Assembly: GCA_036278455.1 (NCBI GenBank)
Contig: DASULB010000598.1
Location: 1-12,686 of the forward strand
Length of the DNA: 12,686 bases
Reading direction: 5' to 3'
Origin: FW021-bin31 sp036278455
GTDB lineage: Bacteria; Bacteroidota; Bacteroidia; Chitinophagales; Chitinophagaceae
Of this stretch, positions 1 through 8,807 are shown piece by piece (the stretch's first letter is position 1; the number at the start of each line of letters is the position of its first letter). The translations under genes were made by a program, and so were the position numbers. Below the pieces are notes generated by a model. The model was not told the origin of the DNA, searched no databases, and saw nothing but the letters and a program-made list of their open reading frames with translations.

Positions 1-1
1 C

Positions 2-3000
2 GCGGACACCACGGGTGATACCTTGCATTTTCCGATCAGTGACCGGTACGGCGATCCATTCAGTCACAGGGAACGGTCCACCATCGATCTGAAGAACCCG
101 CCCGTCATCCATGACTCGCTGCGTTATGATCCGGTTACCAAACAATATTATTTCGGGGAGAAAATAGGAAACCAGGATTACCGCAACCCGACCTATTTCG
201 ACTACAACGATTTTTTGAAGCTGCAGGGCCAGCAACAGGAAGATGCTTACTGGATGCAACTGGGCAATACAATGACCCAGCTGAACAAGAGTGCCGGACA
301 ACCGGACCTGTACAAGGGGCCGCTGCTTTTCAACCGGATCTTCGGGGGCACCCAGGCCGATATCCGACCCCAGGGGAACCTCAACATCACCTTTGGTTAC
401 GAGGGGCAGAATTACAAGAACCTGACGCTGCCGGAACGCGCCCGTAAAACAGGCGGCTTTGTCTTTCCGATGAGCATCGACATGAATGTCGTGGGCCAGA
501 TAGGGACCAAGCTGAAATTAACCAGCAACTACAATACCCAATCGGTCAATGATTTTGACAAGCAGATCAAACTGGAATATACCGGTTCCGATAATGACAT
601 CATTAAGAAGATAGAGGCAGGCAACGTAAGCTTTCCGCTTCGCAGTCAGCTGATCACCGGCGTACAATCCCTCTTTGGGATCAAGACCCAGTTGCAGTTC
701 GGGCGCCTGACGATGACCAACGTCTTTTCCATCCAGAAGTCGCAAAAGCAGAACCTGCTGGTGCAGGGAGGCGCCCAGACCAGCCAGTTCGACATCCAGG
801 CGGACCAGTACGAGGAGAATGAGCATTTCCTGCTGGCGCAATATTTTTACGACCATTTCGATGAGGCCATGAGCAACCTGCCGGTCATCAGGTCCCAGGT
901 GCATATTACCCGGATGGAGGTGTGGGTGACCAACAAGACGGGGGCCACCACCAATACCCGCAACATCGTAGGGCTGATGGACCTGGGGGAAAGCAAGCCC
1001 TATAGTCCCGATATCCATTCCCTGACGTCCAATCCGCTTCCCAACAATGCCTCAAACGATGAATACCGCAAACTGACCTCGGATCCTGCTGCCCGTAACT
1101 CCGGTACGGTGATCAGCCGGCTGACGGCCATGGGGTTGCAGCCGGTACAGGACTTTGAGAAGACCTTCGCCAGGAAGCTGGATTCCACCGAGTATTATTT
1201 TAACCCGCAGATAGGCTTTATATCCTTATACCGGCAGCTGCAGCCTGATGAAGTGCTGGCGGTCGCCTATCAATATACCTATAACGGGAAGGTGTACCAG
1301 GTGGGTGAGTTTTCCCAGGACGTACCGCCCGACTCCACGCAGGCCCAACCCAAGGTGCTCTTCCTGAAACTGTTGAAAGCCACTTCTGCGCGCCCCCGGT
1401 TGCCCATCTGGGACCTCATGATGAAGAACATTTACAACCTGGGCGCCTCCCAGATCAACCAGGAGGATTTCCAGTTCAATATTTTCTATCAGGATCCGGG
1501 TGGCGGGGAAAAGCGTTATTTACCCGATGCCCAGGGTGGTTACCGGGGACAGCCGCTGCTCAGCATCCTCAATTTGGACCGCCTCAACAACCAGAATGAT
1601 CCCCAACCCGACGGGGTGTTTGATTTTGTCAACGGATTTACCATCAATGCTTCTACCGGCAGGGTGATGTTTCCCGAGCTGGAACCTTTTGGCAAGGACC
1701 TGAAAAAAGCTTTTGGGCCGGATTCAGCCGTGGCGTCAAAATATCTTTACCAGGTACTGTATGATTCCACCAAGACGATCGCCCAGCAATTTCCCCAGTT
1801 TGACCGCTATGTGATGCGCGGTTCCTTCAAGGCGAGTTCCTCCTCGGATATTTTCCTGGGGGCTTATAATATTCCCCGTGGATCCGTCACCGTGACGGCA
1901 GGCGGACAACAGCTGATCGAAAATGTGGATTATACCATTGACTACTCTACCGGGCGGTTAAAGGTCATCAACGACGCCATTCTGAATTCAGGTCTGCCCA
2001 TCAATGTGTCCTTTGAGAACAACGCCCAGTTCGGGCAGCAGACCCGGAATTATTTCGGGACCCGCCTGGATTACTATGTCAATGATAAACTCTCCCTCGG
2101 GTCCACCATCATCCGCATGACGGAGAAGCCATATTTTAGTATCGTCAACTACGGGGATGACCCGATATCCAATACCATCGTGGGTTTTGATGCCAATTAC
2201 CGTTCGGATCTGCCGGGGGTGACGCACTGGCTGGATAAGTTGCCCAATTACGCGGCCAATGCGCCTTCTTCCCTCACCGCGTCCGGCGAAGTGGCCCGCC
2301 TTTTTCCCGGGCATTCCAAACTCATTGGCAAGGGAAGCCAGGGAACGGTCTACCTCGATGATTTTGAGGGCGCCAGCAGCTCCTACGACCTGAAATTCCC
2401 CTATAACAGCTGGGCGCTGGCCTCGACGCCGCAGGATGCTACGGACGCCAACGGGAAAGTCCTGTTTCCGGAATCCACCATGATGGATTCGCTCCAGTAC
2501 GGTTATAACCGGGCGCTGCTGGCCTGGTATACCATCGAACCGTCACTGGTGGACGGTGGAATCAATATGCCGGCCAATATCAAAGCCAACAAGCAGTTGT
2601 ACCTGGGCCATTATGTCAGGCTGATCAACCAGCAACAGGTGTTCCCCAAGAAAAGCGTCGATTTCGGGCAGGGTTATCTGAGTACCCTTGACCTGGCTTA
2701 TTATCCGAATCAGCGGGGGCCATATAACTTTGCCACCTCCCCCGCGCAGGTCGACGCAAGTGGCCATTTCATTCACCCGGAACAAAAATGGGGCGGCATT
2801 ATGCGGGCGCTCGACAATACTGACTTTGAAGCTTCCAATGTGCAATACATCGAGTTTTGGGTAATGGACCCCTTTATCAATGATCCCGGCAGCAAGGGCG
2901 GCGATCTCTATATTGACCTGGGCAATGTGTCTGAGGATATTCTCAGGGATGGGTTGATCTCGTTTGAGAATGGCTTGCCAAAGCCATCGGATACGGCCAA

Positions 3001-6000
3001 AGTCGCCCTCAGCACCTGGGGAAGGGTGCCTAAATTCCAGCAGCAGCTGACCGATGCCTTTGACAACGATCCTGCATCCCGGGCCTACCAGGATGTCGGC
3101 TACGACGGCATTGACGATGAGCAGGAGAATTCTTTCAGAAAGGGATACCTGCAATCGCTGGTCGGTACTTACGGATCCGGTTCCGCTGTCTACCAGGATG
3201 CTCTCCGGGATCCGGACAATGACGACTATCATTTTTACCGCGGCAAGGACTACGATGCCGCCAAGCTGACTGTCCTGGAAAGGTATAAGCGCTTTAACAA
3301 TTCGGACGGCAACTCACCCATATCGGGGCCCAAGGACATCTACTCCTCCGCCGCCACCAATAGCCCCGAATCCGAGGACCTCAACCATGATAATACGATT
3401 AACGAGAGTGAGGAGTATTTCCAGTACCGGGTGGACCTGAAGCCGAACATGCAGGTGGGATCGGATTTTATCGTGGATAAGATCGTGGTGCCGCCTGATG
3501 AGAAAAACGGGCCGCTCACCCCGGAGACCTGGTACCAGTTCCGGATTCCCATCGAGCAGTATGATCACCGGGTCGGTGATATCCCCGACTTCAAGTCCAT
3601 CCGGTTTATGCGGATGTTTCTGACCGGTTTCCAGGACAGTGTCGTGTTGCGTTTCGCCAAGCTGAACCTGGTGCGCAACCAGTGGATGAATTACAAATAC
3701 AAGCTGGATACCTCGGGGGCCTATATCCCGATTCCTGTCAATAGTGGCACGGATTTCAGCGTTTCGGCGGTCAACCTGGAAGAAAACGCTACCCGCAGGC
3801 CCATCCCTTATATGATTCCTCCGGGCATCCAGCGTCAGAGTCAGCTCAGCAGCAACAACGTCAATCTTGCTCAAAACGAGCAATCCATGTCGCTCAAGGT
3901 GACCAATCTGCAGAACGGCGATGCCAGGGCGGTTTTCAAAAACCTCGGGGTGGACCTGCGCCAGTATAAGCGGCTGCAGATGTTTATTCACGCGGAAGCC
4001 GTGGAAGGGGACGCGCAACTCAAGGACAGCGATATTGAGGCGGTCATCCGGCTGGGGAGCGATTTTGTCAATAACTATTACGAGTATCGCATTCCCCTGA
4101 AGATCACCAATCCCATGGAAGCGCTCAACAGGAATACGATATGGCCTGACGGCAATAACCTGGATATAGACCTTGACATCTTTCCACAGCTAAAGCAGCT
4201 GCGTAACCAGAGCGGAGCACCCATTTCCCGGCCCTACACCATCCGTGACGCCAAAGGAAATTACGTCACGGTAGTCGGCAATCCCAATTTGGGCGATGTA
4301 AGGGAAGCGCTGATGGGCATTCTGAATCCGGATAAACAACAAGCGGGCGGCAGCCTTGATGACGGCTTCCCAAAGTCGGCCGAGGTCTGGTTTGACGAGT
4401 TGCGGGTGTCCGACATGGACGAGTCGGGCGGTTATGCTGCCATGGGACGCATGGACCTGCAGTTGTCCGACCTGGGATCGGTCACCGTGGCGGGATCGAT
4501 GCACACTTCGGGCTTTGGCAATGTGGACCAGAGCGTCAATGAAAGGTTCATGGATAATTACTATCAATATGATATTGCGACCAACCTGGAGCTGGGAAAG
4601 CTGCTGCCAAGCGGCTGGAATCTTTCGGTGCCTGTATACGCCGGGTACTCCGAAACGATCAGCAATCCCAAATACGATCCCTATGACCTGGACATTAGGC
4701 TAAAGGATAAATTGCGGCTGGCGCGCAGTAAATATGAAAGGGATTCCATCCTGGAGCAGGCGCAGAATTTCACTTCCATCAAAAGCCTGAGTTTTACCAA
4801 CGTGCGCAAACTTCCCGATCCTGACAAGACCACGAACCATCTTTGGGATATTGAAAATTTCGACCTGAGTTATTCCTTCAGCCAGATCATGTCTCATAAT
4901 CCCCTGATCGCGAGCGATGAGCTTACCCAGCAGAAGCTGGGTATCGGGTACTCTTTTTCCGGCAAGGACAAGTTCATTGCGCCGCTGCGCAATCTCCTCG
5001 GGGGCCACTCCCGCTACCTGAGCCTGCTGCGTGATTTTAACATCAACCCAATCCCTTCCCTGATCAGCATCCGCGGGGAGGTGAACAGGCAGTTCGGCGC
5101 AACCCGGGTGAGAAATATAGGGGGCGGTCCCTTTGAGATCCCCCAGACCTTTGATAAGTATTTTACTTTTGACCGTTACTATAACCTGCATTGGGACCTC
5201 ACCCGGTCGCTGAACATCGATTTCAGCGCGGTGGACAATGCCCGCATTGACGAGCCTTTTGGCTATATCAATTCCAAGGAGAAAAAGGATACGGTGCTGC
5301 GCAATCTGCTACAGTTCGGCAGGACGACGATGTTCCACCAGACAGCGACGGCCTCCTATACGCTGCCGCTGAATAAATTCCCGTTGCTGGACTGGACCAA
5401 CATCCGGTTGGGTTATTCTGCGGATTACGGCTGGACGGCGGCCTCCCGGCTGGCCGTGTACCTGGGCAATTCCATACAGAACTCCTACAGAAAGCAGATC
5501 AACGGCGATTTTAATTTCAACCAGCTGTATAACAAATGGACATTTCTGCGGGAGATCAACAATCCTGCGCCCAAGCGAAAATCCGGCAAGGACCAGAAAA
5601 AAACGACGGATAAGCAGAAGCAGTCCAAAGAACCCGCAGCGGTGTCCCCGCTTGTCAGGGCGCTTGTCAGACCGTTTTTAATGCTAAAAAGAATCGCCAT
5701 CAATTACAGCGATAACGGAACCACCTACCTGCCGGGTTATATTGACAGCACCGGATTCATGGGGCAGAACTGGCACAATATGAAACCGGGCCTGGGATTC
5801 GCTTTTGGCTGGCAACCCAGCAGGCAATGGCTGGATAAGATCGGTAAGGAAGGATGGCTTACGCCGGACAGCACCTTTAACATCCAGTACCAGCAACAGT
5901 TTATCCAGCAGCTGGACGCGCAGGCGACCCTGGAACCTTTCCCGGGTCTCCGCATTGACCTGAACCTCAGTAAGTCCTTTTCCAAGAACCACACTGAACT

Positions 6001-7069
6001 GTTCAAGGATACGACCGGCAGCTCGGGCTTTGCCCACCTGAATCCATATGATGCGGGCGGGTTCCAGGTGACTTATTTTTCCATGAAGACGATGTTTTCA
6101 AAGGTGGATGCCGCAACCGGGATTTCCCAGACCTTCCTTAATTTTGAGAATTACCGCAAGATCATCTCCGACAGGCTGGGCGCCCAAAACCCATACACGG
6201 ACGGAAAGCCTGATCCCAAGGACCCGGATTACAAAAAAGGCTATAGCCGCTACGCCCAGGATGTGCTCATCCCCGCGTTCCTGGCGGCCTATACAGGTAA
6301 GTCGCCGGAGACAATAGGGCTGCTCAAAGACTATAACAGCGACATCCAGAGCAATCCTTTCAGCAACATCAAGCCCTTCCCCAACTGGAAGATAAAGTAC
6401 AACGGGCTGAGCAAGCTGCCGTTTTTCGATCAGTTTGTCACCAACCTGACGCTCTCCAACTCTTATTCTTCCATTCTGAGCATGAACAGTTATTCTTCGG
6501 CGCTTTTGTATTCAGATCCGCTGGATTACGGATATCCCGGCTTCATTGATTCCACCTCGGGGAATTATATCCCTTATTTTCTGGTGCCTAACATTACCAT
6601 TGCCGAACAGCTGAGTCCCCTTATCGGCGTGGATGCCACCTTTACCAATAACCTGAACGTGAGTTTCGCCTACAGTAAGTCCAGGATGCTGAGCCTGAGC
6701 CTGATCGACTTCCAGCTGACGGAAATGCGCTCCACGGAGGTTGACTTTGGCGCGGGCTTCAGGGTCAGGAATTTCCCCCTTCCCTTTAACATCGGAAAGG
6801 CCAAAAAACTGCACAATGACCTTAACTTCCGGCTGGACATGAGCGTAAGAAGCGACAAGACGGTTAACAACCTGCTGGATGCCGGCCTGGTGATCCCCAC
6901 CAGCGGGCAGAAGATCATCACCATTTCCCCTTCGATTGATTATGTGGTGAACCAGCGGTTGAACCTGCATTTCTTTTATACCCGGAGGGCGACCGTACCG
7001 GTGATCTCTACCTCTTTCCCGATCTCCAATACCGAGGCGGGTGTAACCCTCAGGTTTATCTTGCAGTGA
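2..7069 (+). CDS. sprA: SprA/Sov, T9SS outer-membrane translocon (5' truncated)
   Basis: SprA forms the very large outer-membrane beta-barrel pore through which type IX secretion cargo (adhesins, gliding proteins, hydrolases) leaves the cell. The frame is open from base 2, so the gene begins outside the window; the first start-like codon, TTG at 23, is internal. About 2355 residues are visible, close to the usual 2300-2500, so mainly the signal peptide and a short N-terminal stretch are missing. Counting from TTG 23, family hallmarks are: LLFNRIFGG (101-109), a GYEGQN-x3-LTLPERARKTGGF block (125-146), SNYNTQ and IEAGNVSFPL (168-207), YLDDFEGASSSYDL near 775, a calcium-loop-like D1119-x-N-x-D1123 stretch, and a C-terminus ending in LRFILQ like a final barrel strand. 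A K/Q-rich basic linker lies at about 1848-1875. I saw no cysteine. The next gene is convergent, so no operon partner is visible downstream. Confidence 0.96.
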   Translation, partial: ADTTGDTLHFPISDRYGDPFSHRERSTIDLKNPPVIHDSLRYDPVTKQYYFGEKIGNQDYRNPTYFDYNDFLKLQGQQQEDAYWMQLGNTMTQLNKSAGQPDLYKGPLLFNRIFGGTQADIRPQGNLNITFGYEGQNYKNLTLPERARKTGGFVFPMSIDMNVVGQIGTKLKLTSNYNTQSVNDFDKQIKLEYTGSDNDIIKKIEAGNVSFPLRSQLITGVQSLFGIKTQLQFGRLTMTNVFSIQKSQKQNLLVQGGAQTSQFDIQADQYEENEHFLLAQYFYDHFDEAMSNLPVIRSQVHITRMEVWVTNKTGATTNTRNIVGLMDLGESKPYSPDIHSLTSNPLPNNASNDEYRKLTSDPAARNSGTVISRLTAMGLQPVQDFEKTFARKLDSTEYYFNPQIGFISLYRQLQPDEVLAVAYQYTYNGKVYQVGEFSQDVPPDSTQAQPKVLFLKLLKATSARPRLPIWDLMMKNIYNLGASQINQEDFQFNIFYQDPGGGEKRYLPDAQGGYRGQPLLSILNLDRLNNQNDPQPDGVFDFVNGFTINASTGRVMFPELEPFGKDLKKAFGPDSAVASKYLYQVLYDSTKTIAQQFPQFDRYVMRGSFKASSSSDIFLGAYNIPRGSVTVTAGGQQLIENVDYTIDYSTGRLKVINDAILNSGLPINVSFENNAQFGQQTRNYFGTRLDYYVNDKLSLGSTIIRMTEKPYFSIVNYGDDPISNTIVGFDANYRSDLPGVTHWLDKLPNYAANAPSSLTASGEVARLFPGHSKLIGKGSQGTVYLDDFEGASSSYDLKFPYNSWALASTPQDATDANGKVLFPESTMMDSLQYGYNRALLAWYTIEPSLVDGGINMPANIKANKQLYLGHYVRLINQQQVFPKKSVDFGQGYLSTLDLAYYPNQRGPYNFATSPAQVDASGHFIHPEQKWGGIMRALDNTDFEASNVQYIEFWVMDPFINDPGSKGGDLYIDLGNVSEDILRDGLISFENGLPKPSDTAKVALSTWGRVPKFQQQLTDAFDNDPASRAYQDVGYDGIDDEQENSFRKGYLQSLVGTYGSGSAVYQDALRDPDNDDYHFYRGKDYDAAKLTVLERYKRFNNSDGNSPISGPKDIYSSAATNSPESEDLNHDNTINESEEYFQYRVDLKPNMQVGSDFIVDKIVVPPDEKNGPLTPETWYQFRIPIEQYDHRVGDIPDFKSIRFMRMFLTGFQDSVVLRFAKLNLVRNQWMNYKYKLDTSGAYIPIPVNSGTDFSVSAVNLEENATRRPIPYMIPPGIQRQSQLSSNNVNLAQNEQSMSLKVTNLQNGDARAVFKNLGVDLRQYKRLQMFIHAEAVEGDAQLKDSDIEAVIRLGSDFVNNYYEYRIPLKITNPMEALNRNTIWPDGNNLDIDLDIFPQLKQLRNQSGAPISRPYTIRDAKGNYVTVVGNPNLGDVREALMGILNPDKQQAGGSLDDGFPKSAEVWFDELRVSDMDESGGYAAMGRMDLQLSDLGSVTVAGSMHTSGFGNVDQSVNERFMDNYYQYDIATNLELGKLLPSGWNLSVPVYAGYSETISNPKYDPYDLDIRLKDKLRLARSKYERDSILEQAQNFTSIKSLSFTNVRKLPDPDKTTNHLWDIENFDLSYSFSQIMSHNPLIASDELTQQKLGIGYSFSGKDKFIAPLRNLLGGHSRYLSLLRDFNINPIPSLISIRGEVNRQFGATRVRNIGGGPFEIPQTFDKYFTFDRYYNLHWDLTRSLNIDFSAVDNARIDEPFGYINSKEKKDTVLRNLLQFGRTTMFHQTATASYTLPLNKFPLLDWTNIRLGYSADYGWTAASRLAVYLGNSIQNSYRKQINGDFNFNQLYNKWTFLREINNPAPKRKSGKDQKKTTDKQKQSKEPAAVSPLVRALVRPFLMLKRIAINYSDNGTTYLPGYIDSTGFMGQNWHNMKPGLGFAFGWQPSRQWLDKIGKEGWLTPDSTFNIQYQQQFIQQLDAQATLEPFPGLRIDLNLSKSFSKNHTELFKDTTGSSGFAHLNPYDAGGFQVTYFSMKTMFSKVDAATGISQTFLNFENYRKIISDRLGAQNPYTDGKPDPKDPDYKKGYSRYAQDVLIPAFLAAYTGKSPETIGLLKDYNSDIQSNPFSNIKPFPNWKIKYNGLSKLPFFDQFVTNLTLSNSYSSILSMNSYSSALLYSDPLDYGYPGFIDSTSGNYIPYFLVPNITIAEQLSPLIGVDATFTNNLNVSFAYSKSRMLSLSLIDFQLTEMRSTEVDFGAGFRVRNFPLPFNIGKAKKLHNDLNFRLDMSVRSDKTVNNLLDAGLVIPTSGQKIITISPSIDYVVNQRLNLHFFYTRRATVPVISTSFPISNTEAGVTLRFILQ

Positions 7070-7078
7070 CCGGCCGGT
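7069..7078. repeat. 10-base perfect palindrome between convergent genes
   Basis: ACCGGCCGGT begins at the last base of the sprA stop codon and fills most of the 14-base gap to the convergent SDR stop. It is self-complementary but has no loop and no clear T-run, so at most it is a weak bidirectional terminator element. It may be chance in GC-rich DNA. Confidence 0.3.
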
Positions 7079-7083
7079 ATAAC

Positions 7084-7845
7084 TTATTGTTTGTGGAAAA
7101 ACAGCGCATTGGCCTGCGCGGTGGCGGTCACCACCAGATCATTGATGCATACGTGAGGGGGTTGGGTGGCACAGAAATAGACCACCGCAGCAATATCCTC
7201 CGCGTGTAACGGAGTATAGCCGTTGTAAACATCCTTTGCTTTTTTTTCATCGCCTTTGAAACGCACCAGGGAGAATTCTGTTTCGGCCGCCCCGGGATGG
7301 ATCGCGGTCACTTTGATACCATAAGGCAACAGATCGATGCGCATGGCCTCCGACAGGGCGCCCACTGCATGCTTGGTGGCGCAATAAACGCCACCCCCCG
7401 GATATACGTCCTTGGCAGAGGTAGACCCGATGTTGATCACATGACCATGGCCTTTTTCTTTCAACAGGGGAATAATAAGCCTGGAAATGTATAACAGGCC
7501 TTTTATATTGGTGTCGATCATGGTTTCCCAATCACTAATTTCTCCTTCATCAATGGGAGCCATTTCCATCGCCAGACCGGCATTGTTCAGCAATATGGAA
7601 ATGTTTTTCCAGTGGCCGGATAAAGAACTTACCGCTTTTTCGCAGGCATTGAAATTCCGGATATCAAAAGCAAGAGATAACACCTGGATGCCGTAAGTGT
7701 TTTCAAGCGTTTGACGCAGGTCCTCCAGGCGTTCCTGTCTTCTGCCGGTAAGGATGAGGTCATAGCCGCCCGCGGCGAATTTCTCCGCGCAGGCTTTTCC
7801 AAAACCGGCGGTGGCGCCGGTGATAAAAATAATTGGGTTGCTCAT
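7084..7845 (-). CDS. SDR family NADP(H)-dependent oxidoreductase (YdfG-like)
   Basis: A classical short-chain dehydrogenase/reductase of 253 residues, expected to be a soluble cytoplasmic tetramer or dimer that oxidises or reduces a hydroxy/keto group. From the chosen ATG the Rossmann motif TGATAGFG is at 9-16, R35-R36 after strand 2 suggests NADP(H) preference, D61 fits the adenine contact, NNAG is at 87-90, and the catalytic set is S141, Y154 and K158 (Y-x-x-x-K). PG at 184-185 fits the nicotinamide loop. The pattern VINIGSTSAK...VYCATK resembles the YdfG branch (3-hydroxy acid/serine dehydrogenase), but the substrate cannot be read from sequence. The start was set at ATG 7845; an in-frame TTG at 7854 would add three residues but is less likely. 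It is convergent with sprA and appears monocistronic, and nothing nearby points to a pathway. Confidence 0.93.
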   Translation of the reverse strand: MSNPIIFITGATAGFGKACAEKFAAGGYDLILTGRRQERLEDLRQTLENTYGIQVLSLAFDIRNFNACEKAVSSLSGHWKNISILLNNAGLAMEMAPIDEGEISDWETMIDTNIKGLLYISRLIIPLLKEKGHGHVINIGSTSAKDVYPGGGVYCATKHAVGALSEAMRIDLLPYGIKVTAIHPGAAETEFSLVRFKGDEKKAKDVYNGYTPLHAEDIAAVVYFCATQPPHVCINDLVVTATAQANALFFHKQ

Positions 7846-8113
7846 AGTATGCAAATAAACAAAAAGTCAGGGAAACGGTGTTGAAGACTTTCGCTTTTAC
7901 ACTCGTATGATGGATTTCAGTGATTCAGATGAATGGATAGGGCTTGATGCGACACAGCAAGCGATGGTTCACCTGAGGCCGTGAGACAATATTGAAGGAA
8001 GCGGTGTTCGGGATTATTGGTGAGGTACATGGTTTCACTACAAAAACTTCTTCAAAACATGCCCATCCACTTTCCTAAAGCTGTTGATCGTTCGCTTGCG
8101 TTTTTTTTATTTC
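7846..8113. other. Gene-free spacer, no recognisable feature
   Basis: This stretch upstream of the SDR gene has GC nearer to the core genes than to the AT-rich DNA that follows. It holds only micro-ORFs, for example a 25-codon plus-strand ORF at 7907-7984 starting with two consecutive ATGs. A run of eight T at 8101-8108 follows a tiny CGCTTGCG stem, too weak to call a terminator. No tRNA, RNA gene or convincing promoter was seen. Confidence 0.5.
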
Positions 8114-8260
8114 TTATGCTCGAAGCGGTTTTTTGTCGTAATGGAAAGTGAAAAACTCCCCCTTCTCTCCAGGCAACTCCCATTTTATGTCAGATTTTTC
8201 ATCATAATATGGGCTTGCAACCGGCGCATCTTTATAGGAGAAACAGAAAAAAAGTAATGG
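8114..8260 (-). pseudogene. 5'-truncated coding remnant, unknown family
   Basis: Forty-eight codons open between a TGA (8261-8263) and a TAA (8114-8116), with no ATG or GTG at the upstream end. The last 40 residues have natural soluble-protein composition, rich in D, E, K, G, P, W and Y: for example KSDIKWELPGEKGEFFTFHY followed by DKKPLRA. This is unlike the mirror frame on the plus strand, which is F/L/R-rich and looks antisense. A run of seven T on the coding strand (8247-8253 as A in the plus strand) lies at the upstream edge; removing one T would join the frame to the upstream one, so a slippage frameshift is possible. I do not recognise the family. It lies downstream of the membrane-protein gene on the same strand and may be the tail of a third, broken gene. 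Confidence 0.35.
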
Positions 8261-8366
8261 TCACTTTGCCCGGAAATTTGATCCTACAAATGATAATGGT
8301 ATTGTAAAGGGGAATGGGAAATATTATATTAAAAGGTTTAATTCATTAAAAGCAATAAGCAATTAG
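8238..8366 (+). pseudogene. Coding-like C-terminal fragment, unknown family
   Basis: Forty-two codons run from just after a TAG (8235-8237) to a TAG at 8364-8366. The translation is hydrophilic and protein-like, including KFDPTNDNGIVKGNGKYYIK then RFNSLKAISN, and about three quarters of its codons begin with a purine, as in real genes. There is no usable start codon at its head, so it would be a remnant of a longer protein, or of one interrupted by the TAG. Its stop abuts the stop of the convergent membrane-protein gene exactly (TAG then CTA, 8364-8369). No family is recognised, and an antisense artefact remains possible. Confidence 0.25.
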
Positions 8367-8765
8367 CTATTGTCTCATAATCGTTGCCGCTACGAAAACT
8401 GACAAAAAGCATATAAGCCATATTATCCAACAAATTGATCTATTTAATTTAGTATTGATCCCGCTATCAATAAACTCTTTATAAATCTTTTCGCTATTCC
8501 CTTTTCTTATAAAAATACAATAAAGAATTATTGAACTGAAAAGAAAAAAAAAGAAAGCAAAAAGGTAAAAATTAGTGTGGCTATCAAATTTAAAAATGGC
8601 AAAAGCTTCTAAAAGGAGGGTAAAAAATATCGTTAAACAATAAAGACTTAGGTGCACTGCTATAAAGGCACCTGTCGTTGAATACGAAGGCTCGCTCACT
8701 TTCCATTTTTTGTTTCCTTTCCTATAATAGCTAAGAAAAACGAAATAATAAAACCTAAACCACAT
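8367..8765 (-). CDS. Small three-helix membrane protein, function unknown
   Basis: A predicted inner-membrane protein of 132 residues from ATG 8765. An in-frame GTG at 8786 would add seven residues, but MWFRFYYFVFLSYY is a more typical start for such proteins. Hydrophobic segments lie at about 33-57, 65-87 and 109-128, with a basic aromatic N-terminus (YYRKGNKKWK, about 13-22) before the first helix. A polar loop IYKEFIDSGINTKLNR (about 94-109) precedes the last helix. This architecture resembles a loose group of small Bacteroidota membrane proteins known only as hypothetical; that resemblance is from memory, not from a search. The gene starts 42 bases after the lipoprotein stop on the same strand, so the two are probably cotranscribed. 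Its codons are strongly AT-rich compared with sprA and nuoN. Confidence 0.7.
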   Translation of the reverse strand: MWFRFYYFVFLSYYRKGNKKWKVSEPSYSTTGAFIAVHLSLYCLTIFFTLLLEAFAIFKFDSHTNFYLFAFFFFLFSSIILYCIFIRKGNSEKIYKEFIDSGINTKLNRSICWIIWLICFLSVFVAATIMRQ

Positions 8766-8807
8766 ATGTAAATTAATTAACGTCACAAAAAGTATCTTTT
8801 GTGTAGC

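Noticed and set aside
518..6970. Many long open frames on the minus strand and in other plus frames across sprA and nuoN
   Set aside because: They lie inside strongly supported genes, have composition typical of antisense or shifted reading (rich in R, H, P, G, V), and match no family.
8021..8257. Plus-strand open frame of more than 70 codons, F/L/R-rich, including an ATG at 8141
   Set aside because: For 8114-8257 it is codon-for-codon antisense to the more natural minus-strand fragment at 8114-8260 and has an unlikely composition.
8337..8350. AT-only hairpin TTTAAT-TC-ATTAAA downstream of the membrane-protein gene
   Set aside because: A six-base A/T stem is too weak for an intrinsic terminator and is expected by chance in such AT-rich DNA.
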